Positions 1 through 7,597 of a stretch of 9,360 nt of DNA are shown one piece after another. A program made the position numbers and the translations under genes. This DNA comes from Silvimonas sp. JCM 19000 (GTDB lineage Bacteria; Pseudomonadota; Gammaproteobacteria; Burkholderiales; Chitinibacteraceae): NCBI GenBank assembly GCA_001313065.1, contig BBFD01000159.1, positions 1 through 9,360 of the forward strand, in the 5' to 3' direction. The notes beneath the pieces were generated by a model. The model did not search any database. It saw only the letters and a list, made by a program, of their open reading frames with translations, and was not told the origin of the DNA. Position 1 is the first letter of the stretch, and the number at the start of each line of letters is the position of its first letter.

Positions 1-329
1 GGAGCTTGATCCGCAGCACGAGCACCGTGTCCGGCGGGCCTGAGCGCATAGCGGCCGTTTTCGTCGGTAATGCCTGTGCCTAGCACCTGGCCGGATGCGC
101 TGACCGCCTCGACCATGACATGGCGGACCGGTTTGACCTGCGTTGCCGCGTAATCCAGCCAGGCGCCAGCATGGGCATCAACCTGCACCGGCACGAGCTC
201 ATAGGTAATCTGGCCGCTGATCAGGCCCGCTTCGCCCTGCAGTGTCGGCGGCATCGCTCCGCTGGCGCTCAACAACAGGGCCAAGGCCAGCAGCAGTCCA
301 TGCCGGGCAATAAAACAAAGGGGGCGCAT
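1..329 (-). CDS. Secreted protein with carboxypeptidase-regulatory-like domain (5' part)
   Basis: Only the N-terminal part is in the window; the gene continues past position 1. The ATG at 329 opens a typical signal peptide (MRPLCF, then a Leu/Ala-rich core ending near ASGA), with no lipobox cysteine. The mature part reads ISGQITYELVPV, then LDYAATQVKPVRHVMVEAV, then TGITDENGRYAL. This is the pattern of small extracytoplasmic Ig-like (carboxypeptidase-regulatory-like) domains. The frame appears to break near positions 38-42: after GRYAL the next frame gives PPDTVLVLRIKL, which continues the domain better than the in-frame reading. This is probably one extra base. A 10-bp hairpin at 334-359 lies just before the start codon. 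The specific role is unknown; the domain type is inferred from the sequence pattern alone. Confidence 0.6.
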   Translation of the reverse strand, partial: MRPLCFIARHGLLLALALLLSASGAMPPTLQGEAGLISGQITYELVPVQVDAHAGAWLDYAATQVKPVRHVMVEAVSASGQVLGTGITDENGRYALRPAGHGARAADQA

Positions 330-333
330 ACGC

Positions 334-359
334 TGGCCTTGTTGCAAACAAGTCGGCCA
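334..359 (-). promoter_or_regulatory. Leader hairpin overlapping the ribosome-binding region of the secreted protein
   Basis: TGGCC (334-338) pairs with GGCCA (355-359) and TTGTT (339-343) with AACAA (347-351), around a GCA loop with a 3-nt bulge. In the minus-strand transcript the stem ends 4 nt before the start codon of the gene at 329 and includes its only AAGG-like Shine-Dalgarno. It could limit translation. No U-tract follows, so I do not call it a terminator. Confidence 0.35.
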
Positions 360-427
360 AAGTACGGACCCTAAGGTATGCCGGATATAAGAAGCGTCCT
401 AAAGCGAACGCCTGCCGCGATGGCCGT

Positions 428-1241
428 TTATTGCGCCCAGCGCAAAGCGCCAAAATGCAGCACCGCATCAAGGCCGGACGGCGCGAGCGGGCTCTGCGGC
501 GTAGCCAGCACGCGGTTAAGTATGTGTTCTTCCAGCGCGCCAAATTCGGTCGAGGCACGCGTGCGCGGCCGCGGCAACGCCACTTTCTGATCAAGGCCGA
601 TCTGGCCTTTTTCGATCAGGATGACGCGATCGGCCAGCGCCACCGCTTCTTGCACATCGTGCGTCACCAGCAGCACGGTAAAGCCATGTTTTTGCCACAC
701 GCGTTCGATCAGCTGGTGCATTTCGATGCGGGTGAGCGCATCCAGCGCGCCCAGCGGTTCGTCCAGCAACAACAGGCGTGGCGCATGGATCAGCGCGCGC
801 GCCAGCGCCACACGTTGGCGTTGTCCGCCCGATAGTTGCGCTGGCCATTTTTTGCGCGTGTTCTTCCAGCCCCACTTCGGCCAGGGCATTGAGCGCGGCG
901 GCTTTCCAGTCGCCCGGCAAACCGAGGCCGACGTTCTGCAGCACGGTTTTCCACGGCAGCAAACGCGCGTCCTGAAACATCATGCGGGTTTGCGCCTGGG
1001 CTTGAGCATGCGGTTTGCCATCGGCGGTGATATCACCGGAGCTGGCGCTTTCCAGCCCGGCAATCAGCCGCAGCAGCGTGGATTTGCCGCAACCGCTGCG
1101 GCCCACCAGCGCGACAAACTCGCCGCGATCCAGCCGCAGATCGAGCTGGTCCAGTACCGTGCGCTCGCCAAATTGCTTGCTCACCGCGCGTACATCCAGC
1201 GCCACGCCGCGCGTTGCCGTTGTTGCCAGGGGTGCGTTCAT
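428..1241 (-). CDS. ssuB: Aliphatic sulfonate ABC transporter ATP-binding protein SsuB
   Basis: This is the cytoplasmic ATPase that powers SsuABC sulfonate import. After frame repair it is about 271 aa, a little longer than the usual 255-270. It starts at the ATG at 1241, six nt after a strong GAGGAG. Walker A is GRSGCGKST (residues 47-55), the Q-loop is MMFQD (Gln about 90), and then come the signature LSGGQ (about 136-140), Walker [13 protein letters not shown] (about 156-167) and the H-loop His about 194 (LVTHD). The sequence [13 protein letters not shown] is typical of the sulfonate/taurine/nitrate ATPase group. It is the last gene of the operon, 10 nt after ssuC. One frameshift lies in a T6 run at 848-853: reading it as T5 joins EEHAQK to WPAQLSGGQ. 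No defective motif is seen. Confidence 0.93.
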
Positions 1242-1251
1242 CGCGGCCTCC

Positions 1252-2035
1252 TCATACATTCTGATAAGCCGGATTCCAGCGCAGCCAGCGCCGTTCCAGC
1301 AAGCGCGCCACCACGTCGGACGCTTGCCCAGCAAGGCATACAGCAGAATCGACAGCACCACGACATCGGTTTGCAGAAATTCGCGCGCATTGGTGGCCAG
1401 ATAGCCGATGCCGCTACTGGCCGAAATGGTTTCGGCCACGATCAGCAAAATCCAGGCAAAGCCCAGCGCAAAGCGCACGCCCACCAGGATCGACGGCAAT
1501 GCGCCCGGCAGAATTACATCGCGAAACAAAGGCCAGCCACGCTGGCCATAGCTGCGCGCCATTTCCACCAGGCCCGGGTCAACCGAGCGGATGCCGTGAT
1601 AAGTGTTGATATACACCGGAAACAGCGTGCCAAACGCCACCAGAAACAGCTTGGCGCTCTCGTCGATGCCAAACCACAGAATCACCAGCGGAATCAGCGC
1701 CAGCGGCGGGATGGTGCGGATCATCTGCACCGTGCTGTCCAGCGCCAGTTCGCCACGGCGTGACAAACCAGTAATCAGCCCAGCGCCAGCCCGATGCCGC
1801 CGCCGATGGCAAAGCCGAGCATGGCGCGCACAAAGCTGATGCGCAGATGCGTCCACAGCTCGCCCGACAGCGCCAGCGTTTCGCCGGCCTTCAGCACCGC
1901 AAACGGCGACGGCATGATGCGCGTGTCGATCTTGCCGAGGCTGGACGCCACCTGCCACACGATGACGATCAGCGCGGGCACCAGCCACGGCGTAATCTGC
2001 CGGGCAAAGCGTTGCGATGCGGAACGGGATGCCAT
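1252..2035 (-). CDS. ssuC: Aliphatic sulfonate ABC transporter permease SsuC
   Basis: Inner-membrane permease of the SsuABC importer, about 261 aa when reassembled, matching the family length. The ATG at 2035 starts MASRSASQRFARQITPWLVP followed by the first membrane helix; the gene begins 5 nt after the ssuD stop. The cytoplasmic EAA loop that contacts SsuB reads EMARSYGQRGWPLFRDVILP. The C-terminus ends in ERRWLRWNPAYQNV, with its TGA at 1252-1254 overlapping the ssuB Shine-Dalgarno region. Two frame breaks are present: near 1777-1781, where LALG must join LITGLSRRGE, and near 1318-1322, where ALLGK must join SDVVARLLE. Both look like a single missing G/C base. The alternative, a nitrate or taurine permease, is less likely given ssuD and ssuE in the operon. 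Confidence 0.92.
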
Positions 2036-2040
2036 CGTGC

Positions 2041-3225
2041 TTAACCCTGTGCAATCTTGAGCGCAGGCGCATCGGCCTTCGCGCCCACGGCGGCGGGCGG
2101 TACATCGTTGGCCACCATCTCGCCAAACGGCCCGCTCAGATTAACGCGCACCGGGCCATTGCTTTGTTGCGGCGCCAGCGGCAGCAACGGAAACACCAGT
2201 TCGGCCAGGCGATAGCATTCTTCCAGGTGCGGGTAGCCGCTAAAGATAAAGCTTTCGATGCCAGATCGGCGTATTCCTTGATGCGCGCGGCCACTTCTTC
2301 CGGGTTGCCGACCAAAGCCGTGCCCGCGCCACCGCGTACCAGGCCCACGCCCGCCCACAGATTGGGGCTGACTTCCAGCTTGTCGCGACGCCAGCCATGC
2401 AGCGCGGCCATGCGTTGCTGGCCCACCGAGTCATAGCGGCCCAGCGATTTTTGCGCTTTGGCGATGGTTTCGTCGGTAACGTGGCTGATCAGCTCATCGG
2501 CGGCGGCCCAAGCGGCTTCACTGGTCTCGCGCACAATCACATGCAGGCGGATGCCGAATTTAACGGTGCGGCCCAGCGCTTGCGCTTGTCACGCACGGCG
2601 GCGATTTTCTCGGCCACCGCGGCGGGCGGTTCGCCCCAGGTCAGATAAACATCGACTTGCTCGGCGGCCAGGTCCACCGCACGCGGCGACGAGCCGCCAA
2701 AATACAGCGGCGGATACGGCGTCTGCACCGGCGGAAACATCGTCTTCGCGCCCTTCACTTGCAGATGCTTGCCGTCGAAATCGACGTTTTTCGCCTTCCA
2801 GCACGCTGCGCCAGATGCGCAAAAAATTCATCCGAGACTTCGTAGCGCTCGTCGTGATCCAGCCAGATGCCGTCGCCGGCTTGTTCTTCCGGATCACCGC
2901 CGGTGACCACATTGATCAGCGCGCGGCCGTTGGAGATGCGGTCCAGCGTACCGGCCATGCGGCGCCCACGGTGGGCGAGACGATGCCGGGGCGGATGGCC
3001 ACCAGAAAGCGCAGCCGTTCGGTCAGCGGCACCAGCGAGCTGGCGATCACCCAGCGTCTTCGCACGAACGCCCGGTCGGGATCAGCACGCCGTAATAACC
3101 GAGGTCATCGGCGGCCTGGGCAATCTGCTTGAGGTAATGATGCGTGACGGCGCGTGCGCCCTTGCCGGTGCCAGATAACGGCCATCGCCGTGGGTGGGCA
3201 GAAACCAGAAAATATTAAGGCTCAT
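2041..3225 (-). CDS. ssuD: FMNH2-dependent alkanesulfonate monooxygenase SsuD
   Basis: A cytoplasmic bacterial-luciferase-family enzyme that uses FMNH2 and O2 to split alkanesulfonates into aldehyde and sulfite. It starts at the ATG at 3225 ([18 protein letters not shown]) with AGGAG at 3234-3238. Residues known to matter in E. coli SsuD can be matched: the Cys in TGRSCEDAW (Cys54), Arg and His in FGIRLH (Arg226, His228), Arg in [13 protein letters not shown] (Arg297 loop) and Tyr in SGYPHLEE (Tyr331). The reassembled length is about 395 aa against 381 in E. coli, with a longer C-terminal tail ending ALKIAQG. Seven frame breaks occur: near 3171, 3054, 2961, 2585 and 2261 (one G/C base missing each), and in the A6 run at 2821-2826 and the T5 run at 2787-2791 (one extra base each). 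Every conserved block is intact in one frame or another, so I treat it as a functional gene with read errors. Confidence 0.93.
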
Positions 3226-3233
3226 GGTGGGGT

Positions 3234-3238
3234 CTCCT
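3234..3238 (-). promoter_or_regulatory. Ribosome-binding site of ssuD
   Basis: AGGAG on the minus strand, 8 nt before the ATG at 3225. It supports the MSLNIFWF start, which also matches the conserved SsuD N-terminus. Confidence 0.75.
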
Positions 3239-3245
3239 GCGGTGT

Positions 3246-4183
3246 TTAGTGGCGCACGACGATGTCGGCGACGGTCACGGCTTTGGGTATCAGCCGGCTT
3301 GCGTCAGCCGGTCGGCCAGACGTTGCTGTTCGACGACGGTTTTGTCATCCAGCCAGCTCACGCGGTAGCTGGGGCGACGCGCCAGCACTTGCTCAAACGT
3401 GGCCTGATCCAGCCCCACATAAGCCGACAACAAATGCGCGGTGTCTTTGGGATGCTGTTCGATGTAATCGCTGTTGCGCGTCAGCTCTTCAAACACGGTG
3501 TTGAGCAGCGGCGCATTGGCTTTGGCAAAGTCGCGGTTGGCCAGATAAAACGTCTGATTGGGCTGATGCCCTCCGCCGTCAGCAACACTTTGGCGCTGCC
3601 GGATTTTTCGGCGGCGGCGTAGTACGGGTCCCAGATCGCCCAGGCGTCGACGGCACCACGCTCAAACGCCGCACGCGCATCGGCGGGGGCCAGATATTGC
3701 GGCTGGATGTCTTCCCATTTCAGGCCCGCTTTATCCAGCAAACGCAGCAAAAAAAGCCATGCGACGACGAGCCTTTCTGGATCGCCACGCGTTTGCCTTT
3801 CAGGTCGGCCAGCGTTTTGATGGCCGAATTCTTCGGGATCAGCAAGGCGGACGCTTGCGGCTTGGGCGGCTCAAAGCGACGTAAACCAGGCGGCTGCCCG
3901 CGGATTGCGCAAAGATCGGCGGGGTGTCGCCGGTCATGCCAAAGTCGACCGATCCGGCGTTCAGCGCCTCCAGCAACTGCGGCCCGGCGGGAAACTCCAC
4001 CCAGCGCACGCTGGTGCCGGCGCCGAGCTTTGTTTCCAGCGTGCCACGGCTTTTCAGCACGATCAGATTGAACGAGCTTTTCTGGAAGCCGATGCGTAGT
4101 TCATCAGCGTGCGCGGCCAGACTGGCGACGCTCAGGCTGAGCGCCAGGCCAAGGTGGGTGAAAACGGAGCGGATCGATCGCAT
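3246..4183 (-). CDS. ssuA: Sulfonate ABC transporter substrate-binding protein SsuA, second copy
   Basis: Periplasmic sulfonate-binding protein, about 312 aa when reassembled. The ATG at 4183 starts a signal peptide (MRSIRSVFTHLGLALSLSV, cleavage near AAHA/DELRIGFQK). Family blocks follow: WVEFPAGPQLLEALNAGSVD, FGMTGDTPPIFAQ, GKRVAIQKGSSSH, YLAPADARAAFERG, AVDAWAIWDPYYAAAE, NQTFYLANRDFA and a C-terminus LIPKAVTVADIVVRH. Four breaks are seen: 3873-3875 (one base missing), the A7 run at 3749-3755 (probably two extra, joining SSSHG to FLLRLLDKAG), 3560-3562 (one G missing) and near 3293 (one missing). It lies 10 nt downstream of the first ssuA and 20 nt upstream of ssuD, so it is co-transcribed. 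It is clearly diverged from the first copy, so its ligand preference may differ. Confidence 0.9.
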
Positions 4184-4193
4184 GATGTTCAGC

Positions 4194-5137
4194 TCACTGT
4201 GCCAGCAGCGCGTCGCTGATCTTTACCGGCACCGGGATCAAACCCAGGCCTTTAAAGACGTCGGCAATTTGCTGTTGCTGGTTGGCCACTTGCGGGGTAA
4301 TCGGCGTCAGGCCCAGCGTGTTGCGCGGCAAGGTGGCCGCGACCACATCCACCGGCAAGCGATTTGCGACGCCAGCGTTTTGGCGGCTTCCGCCGGATTG
4401 GCATTGGCCACTGGTCGGCGCTTTGCAGTTCGCTCAGCACGTTTTTTAACCACGGCGGGCTGGGCGGTGGCGAATTTGCGCGTGGCCAGGATGAACTGAT
4501 GGTTAGCCACCAGGCCTTTGCCGTCACGCAATGTGCGCACCGGCAATTGGGCTTCGGCGGCGGCCAGGTACGGTCCCAGATTACCCAGGCATCGACTGCG
4601 CCTTTGGAGAACGCGGCGCGCGCATCGGCGGGCGGCAGGTACACCGGTTGGATATCGCTGTATTTAAGACCGGCTTCTTCCAGCGCTTTAACCAGCAGGT
4701 AATGCACGTTGGAGCCTTTGTTCAGCGCCACTTTTTTGCCTTTAAGGTCCTTCACCGATTTGATCGGCGAATCCTTGGCCACCAGGATGGCCTCGCCTTG
4801 CGGGGCGGGCGGCTCGTTGGCGATGTAAACCAGTTGCGCGCCTGCGGCCTGAGCAAACACGGGCGGGGCTTCGCCGGTCAGGCCGAAATCAACCGCGCCC
4901 ACGTTGAGCGCTTCCAGCAATTGCGGGCCGCCGGGGAATTCGGTCCAGCTGACTTTCCAGCCTTGCGCTTCCAGTTTTTTTCTCCAGCGTGCCGCGGCCT
5001 TTCAGCAGCGTAAACGCGCCGTATTTTTTTTGATAGCCGACGCGCACCACCTGGTCGGCAGCTTGCGCGGCAGTGGGGGCGGCAAAGGCGAGGCCCAGCG
5101 CCAGTGGCGCGAGTGCGGTGAACAATTTGCGTAGCAT
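4194..5137 (-). CDS. ssuA: Sulfonate ABC transporter substrate-binding protein SsuA, first copy
   Basis: Periplasmic binding protein of the SsuABC importer, about 314 aa when reassembled. The start is the ATG at 5137 with GGAG upstream. The signal peptide runs MLRKLFTALAPLALGLAFAA to a cleavage near AQA/ADQ. Blocks include FPGGPQLLEALNVGAVDFGL, TGEAPPVFAQAAG, GKKVALNKGSNVHYLL, YLPPADARAAFSKGAVDAW, VIWDPYLAAAEAQ and a C-terminus GLIPVPVKISDALLAQ. Five breaks are seen: the T7 run at 4975-4981 (one extra), near 4572 (one missing), the T6 run at 4442-4447 (one extra), near 4408 (one missing) and near 4360 (one missing). It is the second gene of the operon, 40 nt after ssuE. In the central stretch, 39 of 57 residues match the second copy by my hand count, so the duplication is old. 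Confidence 0.91.
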
Positions 5138-5177
5138 GTGCGTGTCTCCGGATCTGGTTTTTTATGGGGTCGAGCGA

Positions 5178-5773
5178 TTACAGGCTGACGCGCCCGAGCC
5201 GCAGCTGCGCATGCAGCAAATCGGGGTCGAGCTGGACGTGGCCGGGATTGGGGATATGAGCGAGAAAGCGCGAGATCGCCACATGCAGGCGATCGTCAAT
5301 TTCGGGGGCCAGCAGCAGGCTGCCGTCGTCTTGCCAGGTCAGTTCTTTGTCGGTGGCGTAAATGCCACCCAGCACGTGGCGCGCCTTGAGCGCGGTCAGC
5401 ACTGGCTGCAGCGAATAATCCACCGCCAACATATGCGCCGGGCTGCCGCCGGTGGCCAGCGGCAACACCACGTGGTGCGTCAGCGCGCGCTCGGGCAGCA
5501 CGTCGAGAATCACTTTGAGCGCGCCGCTATAGGCCGCTTTGTAAACCGGCGTGCTGACCACCAGCCATCGGCGTGGGCCACGGCCTCTTGCCACGCCTTG
5601 ATCGACGGATCTTCAAAGCGCGCGTGCAGCAGCGCCTCAGCCGGAAAATCGGCCAACGTAAACGACTGCACTTCGATACCCTGTTGCGCCAGAACCTGGG
5701 CAGCACGGTTGAGCAAACCTTGCGAGCGGGACCGGGCGCTGGGGCTGCCGGACAGGGTAACGACAACAGGCAT
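5178..5773 (-). CDS. ssuE: NAD(P)H-dependent FMN reductase SsuE
   Basis: Flavodoxin-fold reductase that supplies FMNH2 to SsuD; about 198 aa, the usual size. The ATG at 5773 follows AAAGGA (5780-5785) by 6 nt. The FMN phosphate-binding motif is LSGSPSARSRS near residues 7-17. The flavin-site blocks STPVYKAAYSGALKVILD, LPERALTHHVVLPLATGG and AHMLAVDYSLQPVLTALKA follow. The Tyr in AVDYSL corresponds to the inserted Tyr118 that forms the pi-helix characteristic of SsuE, separating it from generic FMN reductases. One frame break lies near 5563-5566, where AHADG must join LVVSTPVYK; one G/C base is missing. It is the first gene of the operon, so sulfur-limitation control should act upstream of it. 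Confidence 0.93.
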
Positions 5774-5786
5774 CTAAATTCCTTTT

Positions 5787-5817
5787 GACTCTAACGAGGC
5801 GTTTCGTTGGACGAGTC
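5787..5817 (-). other. Hairpin in the ssuE leader
   Basis: GACTC (5787-5791) can pair with GAGTC (5813-5817), and AACGA (5793-5797) with TCGTT (5804-5808). In the minus-strand transcript this sits just upstream of the ssuE Shine-Dalgarno. It could be a leader stem or part of an operator; there is no direct evidence for a role. Confidence 0.3.
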
Positions 5818-5820
5818 AGG

Positions 5821-5849
5821 AATTTATGATGCCGTTGTTATTTCCACAA
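5821..5849 (-). promoter_or_regulatory. Candidate promoter of the ssu operon
   Basis: On the minus strand, TTGTGG (5844-5849) and TAAATT (5821-5826) are separated by 17 nt. The match to sigma-70 is weak (3/6 and 4/6), as is common for promoters that need an activator. The site lies about 50 nt upstream of ssuE, downstream of the inverted repeat at 5868-5889. The region is markedly A/T-rich compared with the surrounding genes. Confidence 0.35.
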
Positions 5850-5867
5850 ATACTTTTGAGCGCGTTT

Positions 5868-5889
5868 TATATCCAAAAAAAAGGATATA
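5868..5889. promoter_or_regulatory. Inverted repeat upstream of the ssu operon, candidate operator
   Basis: TATATCC, eight A, then GGATATA: perfect 7-bp arms around an A-run. It sits about 20 bp upstream of the candidate -35 of ssuE, where an activator such as a CysB/SsuR-type LysR regulator would bind. With A8 the core reads T-N12-A. If the A-run is over-called by one, as A/T runs often are in this sequence, it becomes the T-N11-A box typical of LysR regulators. The function is inference. Confidence 0.4.
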
Positions 5890-5905
5890 TGCGAAAGAAC
5901 GGTTA

Positions 5906-6070
5906 TATAGGGTGGGTCAAGACCCACCCTCCAAAGCCGTGGACATGGAAGCGCGGGTAGCTATGCCGATTGTTTTTCAGCATTTAAAAAAAAGTGTTTA
6001 GCGGCCGCGTATATCAAATACGGCGGCACGGCGCTGCTGCTTTGAATGGTGGGTCAAGACCCACCCTATG
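5906..6070. repeat. 165-bp element A with inverted palindromic termini
   Basis: Each end carries the unit ATAGGGTGGGTC, two variable bases, GACCCACC, two or three variable bases, then CAAAGC pointing inward. The left unit starts at 5906 (palindrome 5909-5930). The right unit is the same sequence inverted (palindrome 6048-6065, CTATG end at 6070). Because each unit is itself a near-perfect palindrome, the element has hairpins at both ends and could also fold end to end. The interior (about 110 bp) holds no convincing gene. It lies 29 bp past the clcF stop and just upstream of the ssuE control region, so the palindromes could also act as a transcription stop. Its length equals that of element B. 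It resembles a REP/BIME pair or a small non-autonomous element. Confidence 0.8.
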
Positions 6071-6099
6071 CGAGGGCACACGCGCGCGTCATCGGCGGT

Positions 6100-7330
6100 T
6101 CACGCCAGCCACTTATGCCCCGTGCGCTGCGCCTTGTAGATACCCGTGTGCCCCGAAAACAGCCAAGCCACCGAGCACGCCACCGCCGCGTACACGCCGA
6201 TTTCCGCGCCAAACAGCTCCATCGCCATGATGCCCGACGCAATCGGCACATTGGCCGCGCCAGCAAACACCGCCACCAGCCCGATCGCCGCCATCAGCGC
6301 AATCGGCATATGCAGCAGCGGGGCCAACGCGTTGCCCAGCGTCGCGCCGATATAAAACAACGGCGTCACCTCGCCGCCTTTAAACCCGCTGGCCAGCGAG
6401 GTGACGGTAAACACCAGCTTGGCGATAAAGTCATAGCCCGGCACCGGCTGGGTAAACGCCTGCACGATCACCGGCACGCCCAGGCCCAGGTAGCGATCCG
6501 CGCCCAGCCAGCCCCACGCCACCGCCGCAAGCACCACGCCACCGAGCAAAGCGCGCAGCGGCGCATAGCTGATGCGGGCCTTCAGCCATGCGCCCAGCAT
6601 GTTGGTACTGCGCGCAAACAGCATGCCCACCGCGCCGAACAAAGCGCCCGCGATCAGGGTGGCGGTAAGCCCCCACGCAGTCGGGGCGGGGAACACATTG
6701 ACCGGATACACCGTGTGATGCACGCCCCAGAGCAAACAGATCTGGTCCCCGGCAATCGCAGCCACCAGACACGGAAACAAGGCGTCATAACGCAAGCGCC
6801 CGATCGCCAGCACTTCCAGGCCAAAGATCGCGCCCGCCAGCGGCACGCCAAATACCGAGGCAAACCCGGCGCTCAGCCCCGCCATCAGCAAGATGCGGCG
6901 TTGCGCTGGCATAAACGGAATCACGCGGCTGATCTGATCGGCCAGCGATCCGCCCATCTGCACCGCCGTGCCCTCGCGCCCCACCGACGCGCCCACCAGA
7001 TGCGACGCCACCGTGCCCAGCAACACCAGCGGGGCCATGCGGAGGGGGATGCGGTTTTGCGGGCTGTGGATTTCTTCGATCAGCAAATTGTTGCCGGCCT
7101 CGACGTTGCGGCCGACGCGGCCGTACACCCAGCTAACCGCAAAGCCCATCAGCGGCATGCACAGAATCAGCCAACGATGCTGCAGCCGCGTGTGGGTGGC
7201 CCAATCCAGCGCAAACAAAAAACAGCGCCGAGGCCGTGCCCGCCAGCGCGCCAACCACAAGGGCGACCGGCAACCAGCGCGCCAGATAGGTCAGCAGGCC
7301 ACGCAATTCTTGAATAAGGGGGTGATTCAT
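6100..7330 (-). CDS. CLC-F type fluoride/proton antiporter
   Basis: Inner-membrane exporter that expels fluoride in exchange for protons; about 409 aa, the compact size of the CLC-F clade. It starts at the ATG at 7330 (MNHPLIQELRGLL). In place of the GSGIP anion-binding motif of chloride CLCs it has VEAGNNLLIEEIHSP; Asn replacing the serine is a hallmark of CLC-F proteins. The gating glutamate lies in GREGTAVQMGG (Thr where chloride CLCs usually have Pro). A later conserved loop reads GFKGGEVTPLFYIGATLGN. One frame break lies in the A6 run at 7217-7222 (one extra base): ASALF must join LFALDWATHTRLQHRW. The fluoride riboswitch and promoter directly upstream confirm the substrate independently. 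Automatic pipelines would probably label it a voltage-gated chloride channel. Confidence 0.93.
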
Positions 7331-7339
7331 TGATAAGCA

Positions 7340-7369
7340 GTCCGGTCGGGGTGATCACAATATCCGGAC
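7340..7369 (-). promoter_or_regulatory. Possible ribosome-site hairpin of the fluoride exporter gene
   Basis: In the minus-strand leader GTCCGG (7364-7369) can pair with CCGGAC (7340-7345). The second arm contains GGA, the only Shine-Dalgarno-like stretch before the ATG at 7330. The loop holds the perfect 8-bp palindrome GTGATCAC (7351-7358). It may be part of the riboswitch output by hiding the ribosome site. Confidence 0.4.
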
Positions 7370-7373
7370 GCAA

Positions 7374-7402
7374 GCCTACGCACCCGGACGGGTTACGTAG
7401 GC
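7374..7402 (-). promoter_or_regulatory. Expression-platform hairpin of the fluoride riboswitch
   Basis: GCCTACG (7396-7402) pairs perfectly with CGTAGGC (7374-7380), and inside it ACCC/GGGT close a short loop. The 5' arm shares GCC with the 3' strand of the aptamer pseudoknot, so this hairpin and the fluoride-bound aptamer should exclude each other. That gives an ON switch. Only two U follow the stem, so a classical intrinsic terminator is not evident; control may be translational or Rho-assisted. Confidence 0.65.
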
Positions 7403-7460
7403 ATCATCAGCTGCACCGGAGGGCGGCGCGGCGGTTCTGGAGGAATGCCATCTCCTGCCG
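7396..7460 (-). promoter_or_regulatory. Fluoride riboswitch (crcB motif)
   Basis: Read on the minus strand, the aptamer begins GGCAGGAGATGGCATT at 7460 and contains the conserved GGAGATGG, AACCGCC and GCTGATGATGCCTAC segments. The fold is complete. P1 is GGAG/CTCC. A pseudoknot joins GGCAT in the P1 loop to ATGCC near the 3' end. A 6-bp stem GCGCCG/CGGTGC (one G-U) comes between. Fluoride binds as a Mg-coordinated ion and stabilises the pseudoknot. The next gene on this strand is a CLC-F fluoride exporter, the classic target. Calling it needs no frame repair. Confidence 0.93.
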
Positions 7461-7464
7461 GGCG

Positions 7465-7493
7465 AGTATAGCGGCAAGCTGTGGCAGCGCCAA
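7465..7493 (-). promoter_or_regulatory. Sigma-70-type promoter of the fluoride exporter
   Basis: On the minus strand TTGGCG (7488-7493) and TATACT (7465-7470) are 17 nt apart. Transcription would start at about 7458-7459, right at the first bases of the fluoride aptamer, which makes the assignment persuasive. Confidence 0.78.
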
Positions 7494-7521
7494 TGTGGCG
7501 GGGTAAACCGTTGTGCACGAT

Positions 7522-7539
7522 GCAACGTTGCAAAGCAAC
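7522..7539. repeat. GCAAC/GTTGC repeat cluster between divergent promoters
   Basis: GCAAC, GTTGC, AAA, GCAAC in immediate succession: a 10-bp palindrome (7522-7531) that overlaps a hairpin with a 3-nt loop (7527-7539). It lies between the promoter of the fluoride exporter and that of the divergent transporter. It could be an operator; nothing else supports this. Confidence 0.25.
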
Positions 7540-7597
7540 AGGTGGAAAAAAACGGCGCGTGGCCTGCCCCGCCGCTGGGCGCGATATGCCAAACAGA

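Noticed and set aside
621..1763. Plus-strand open frame of 380 codons
   Set aside because: Antisense to ssuB and ssuC, low-complexity composition, no recognisable motif.
591..2126. A single 511-codon minus-strand frame
   Set aside because: It is a chimera made by frame breaks: nonsense at both ends, part of SsuC in the middle and the N-terminal half of SsuB after it.
2041..3225. ssuD as a pseudogene
   Set aside because: Seven frame breaks would suggest decay, but all catalytic residues and conserved blocks are intact and neighbouring genes show the same type of indels. Base-calling error explains it better.
5807..6001. Small plus-strand gene running into element A
   Set aside because: No Shine-Dalgarno, crosses the ssu control region and the palindrome, no family resemblance.
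5906..6070. CRISPR-like repeat pair
   Set aside because: The two copies are inverted, only two per element, and separated by about 110 bp; there is no array.
6046..7317. Long plus-strand open frame of 423 codons
   Set aside because: It is very rich in Arg, His, Gln and Ala and lies antisense to the CLC-F gene. It is the usual shadow of a GC-rich membrane protein gene.
7374..7402. Intrinsic terminator with U-tract after the fluoride aptamer
   Set aside because: The stem is strong but only two U follow it; I list it as an expression-platform hairpin only.
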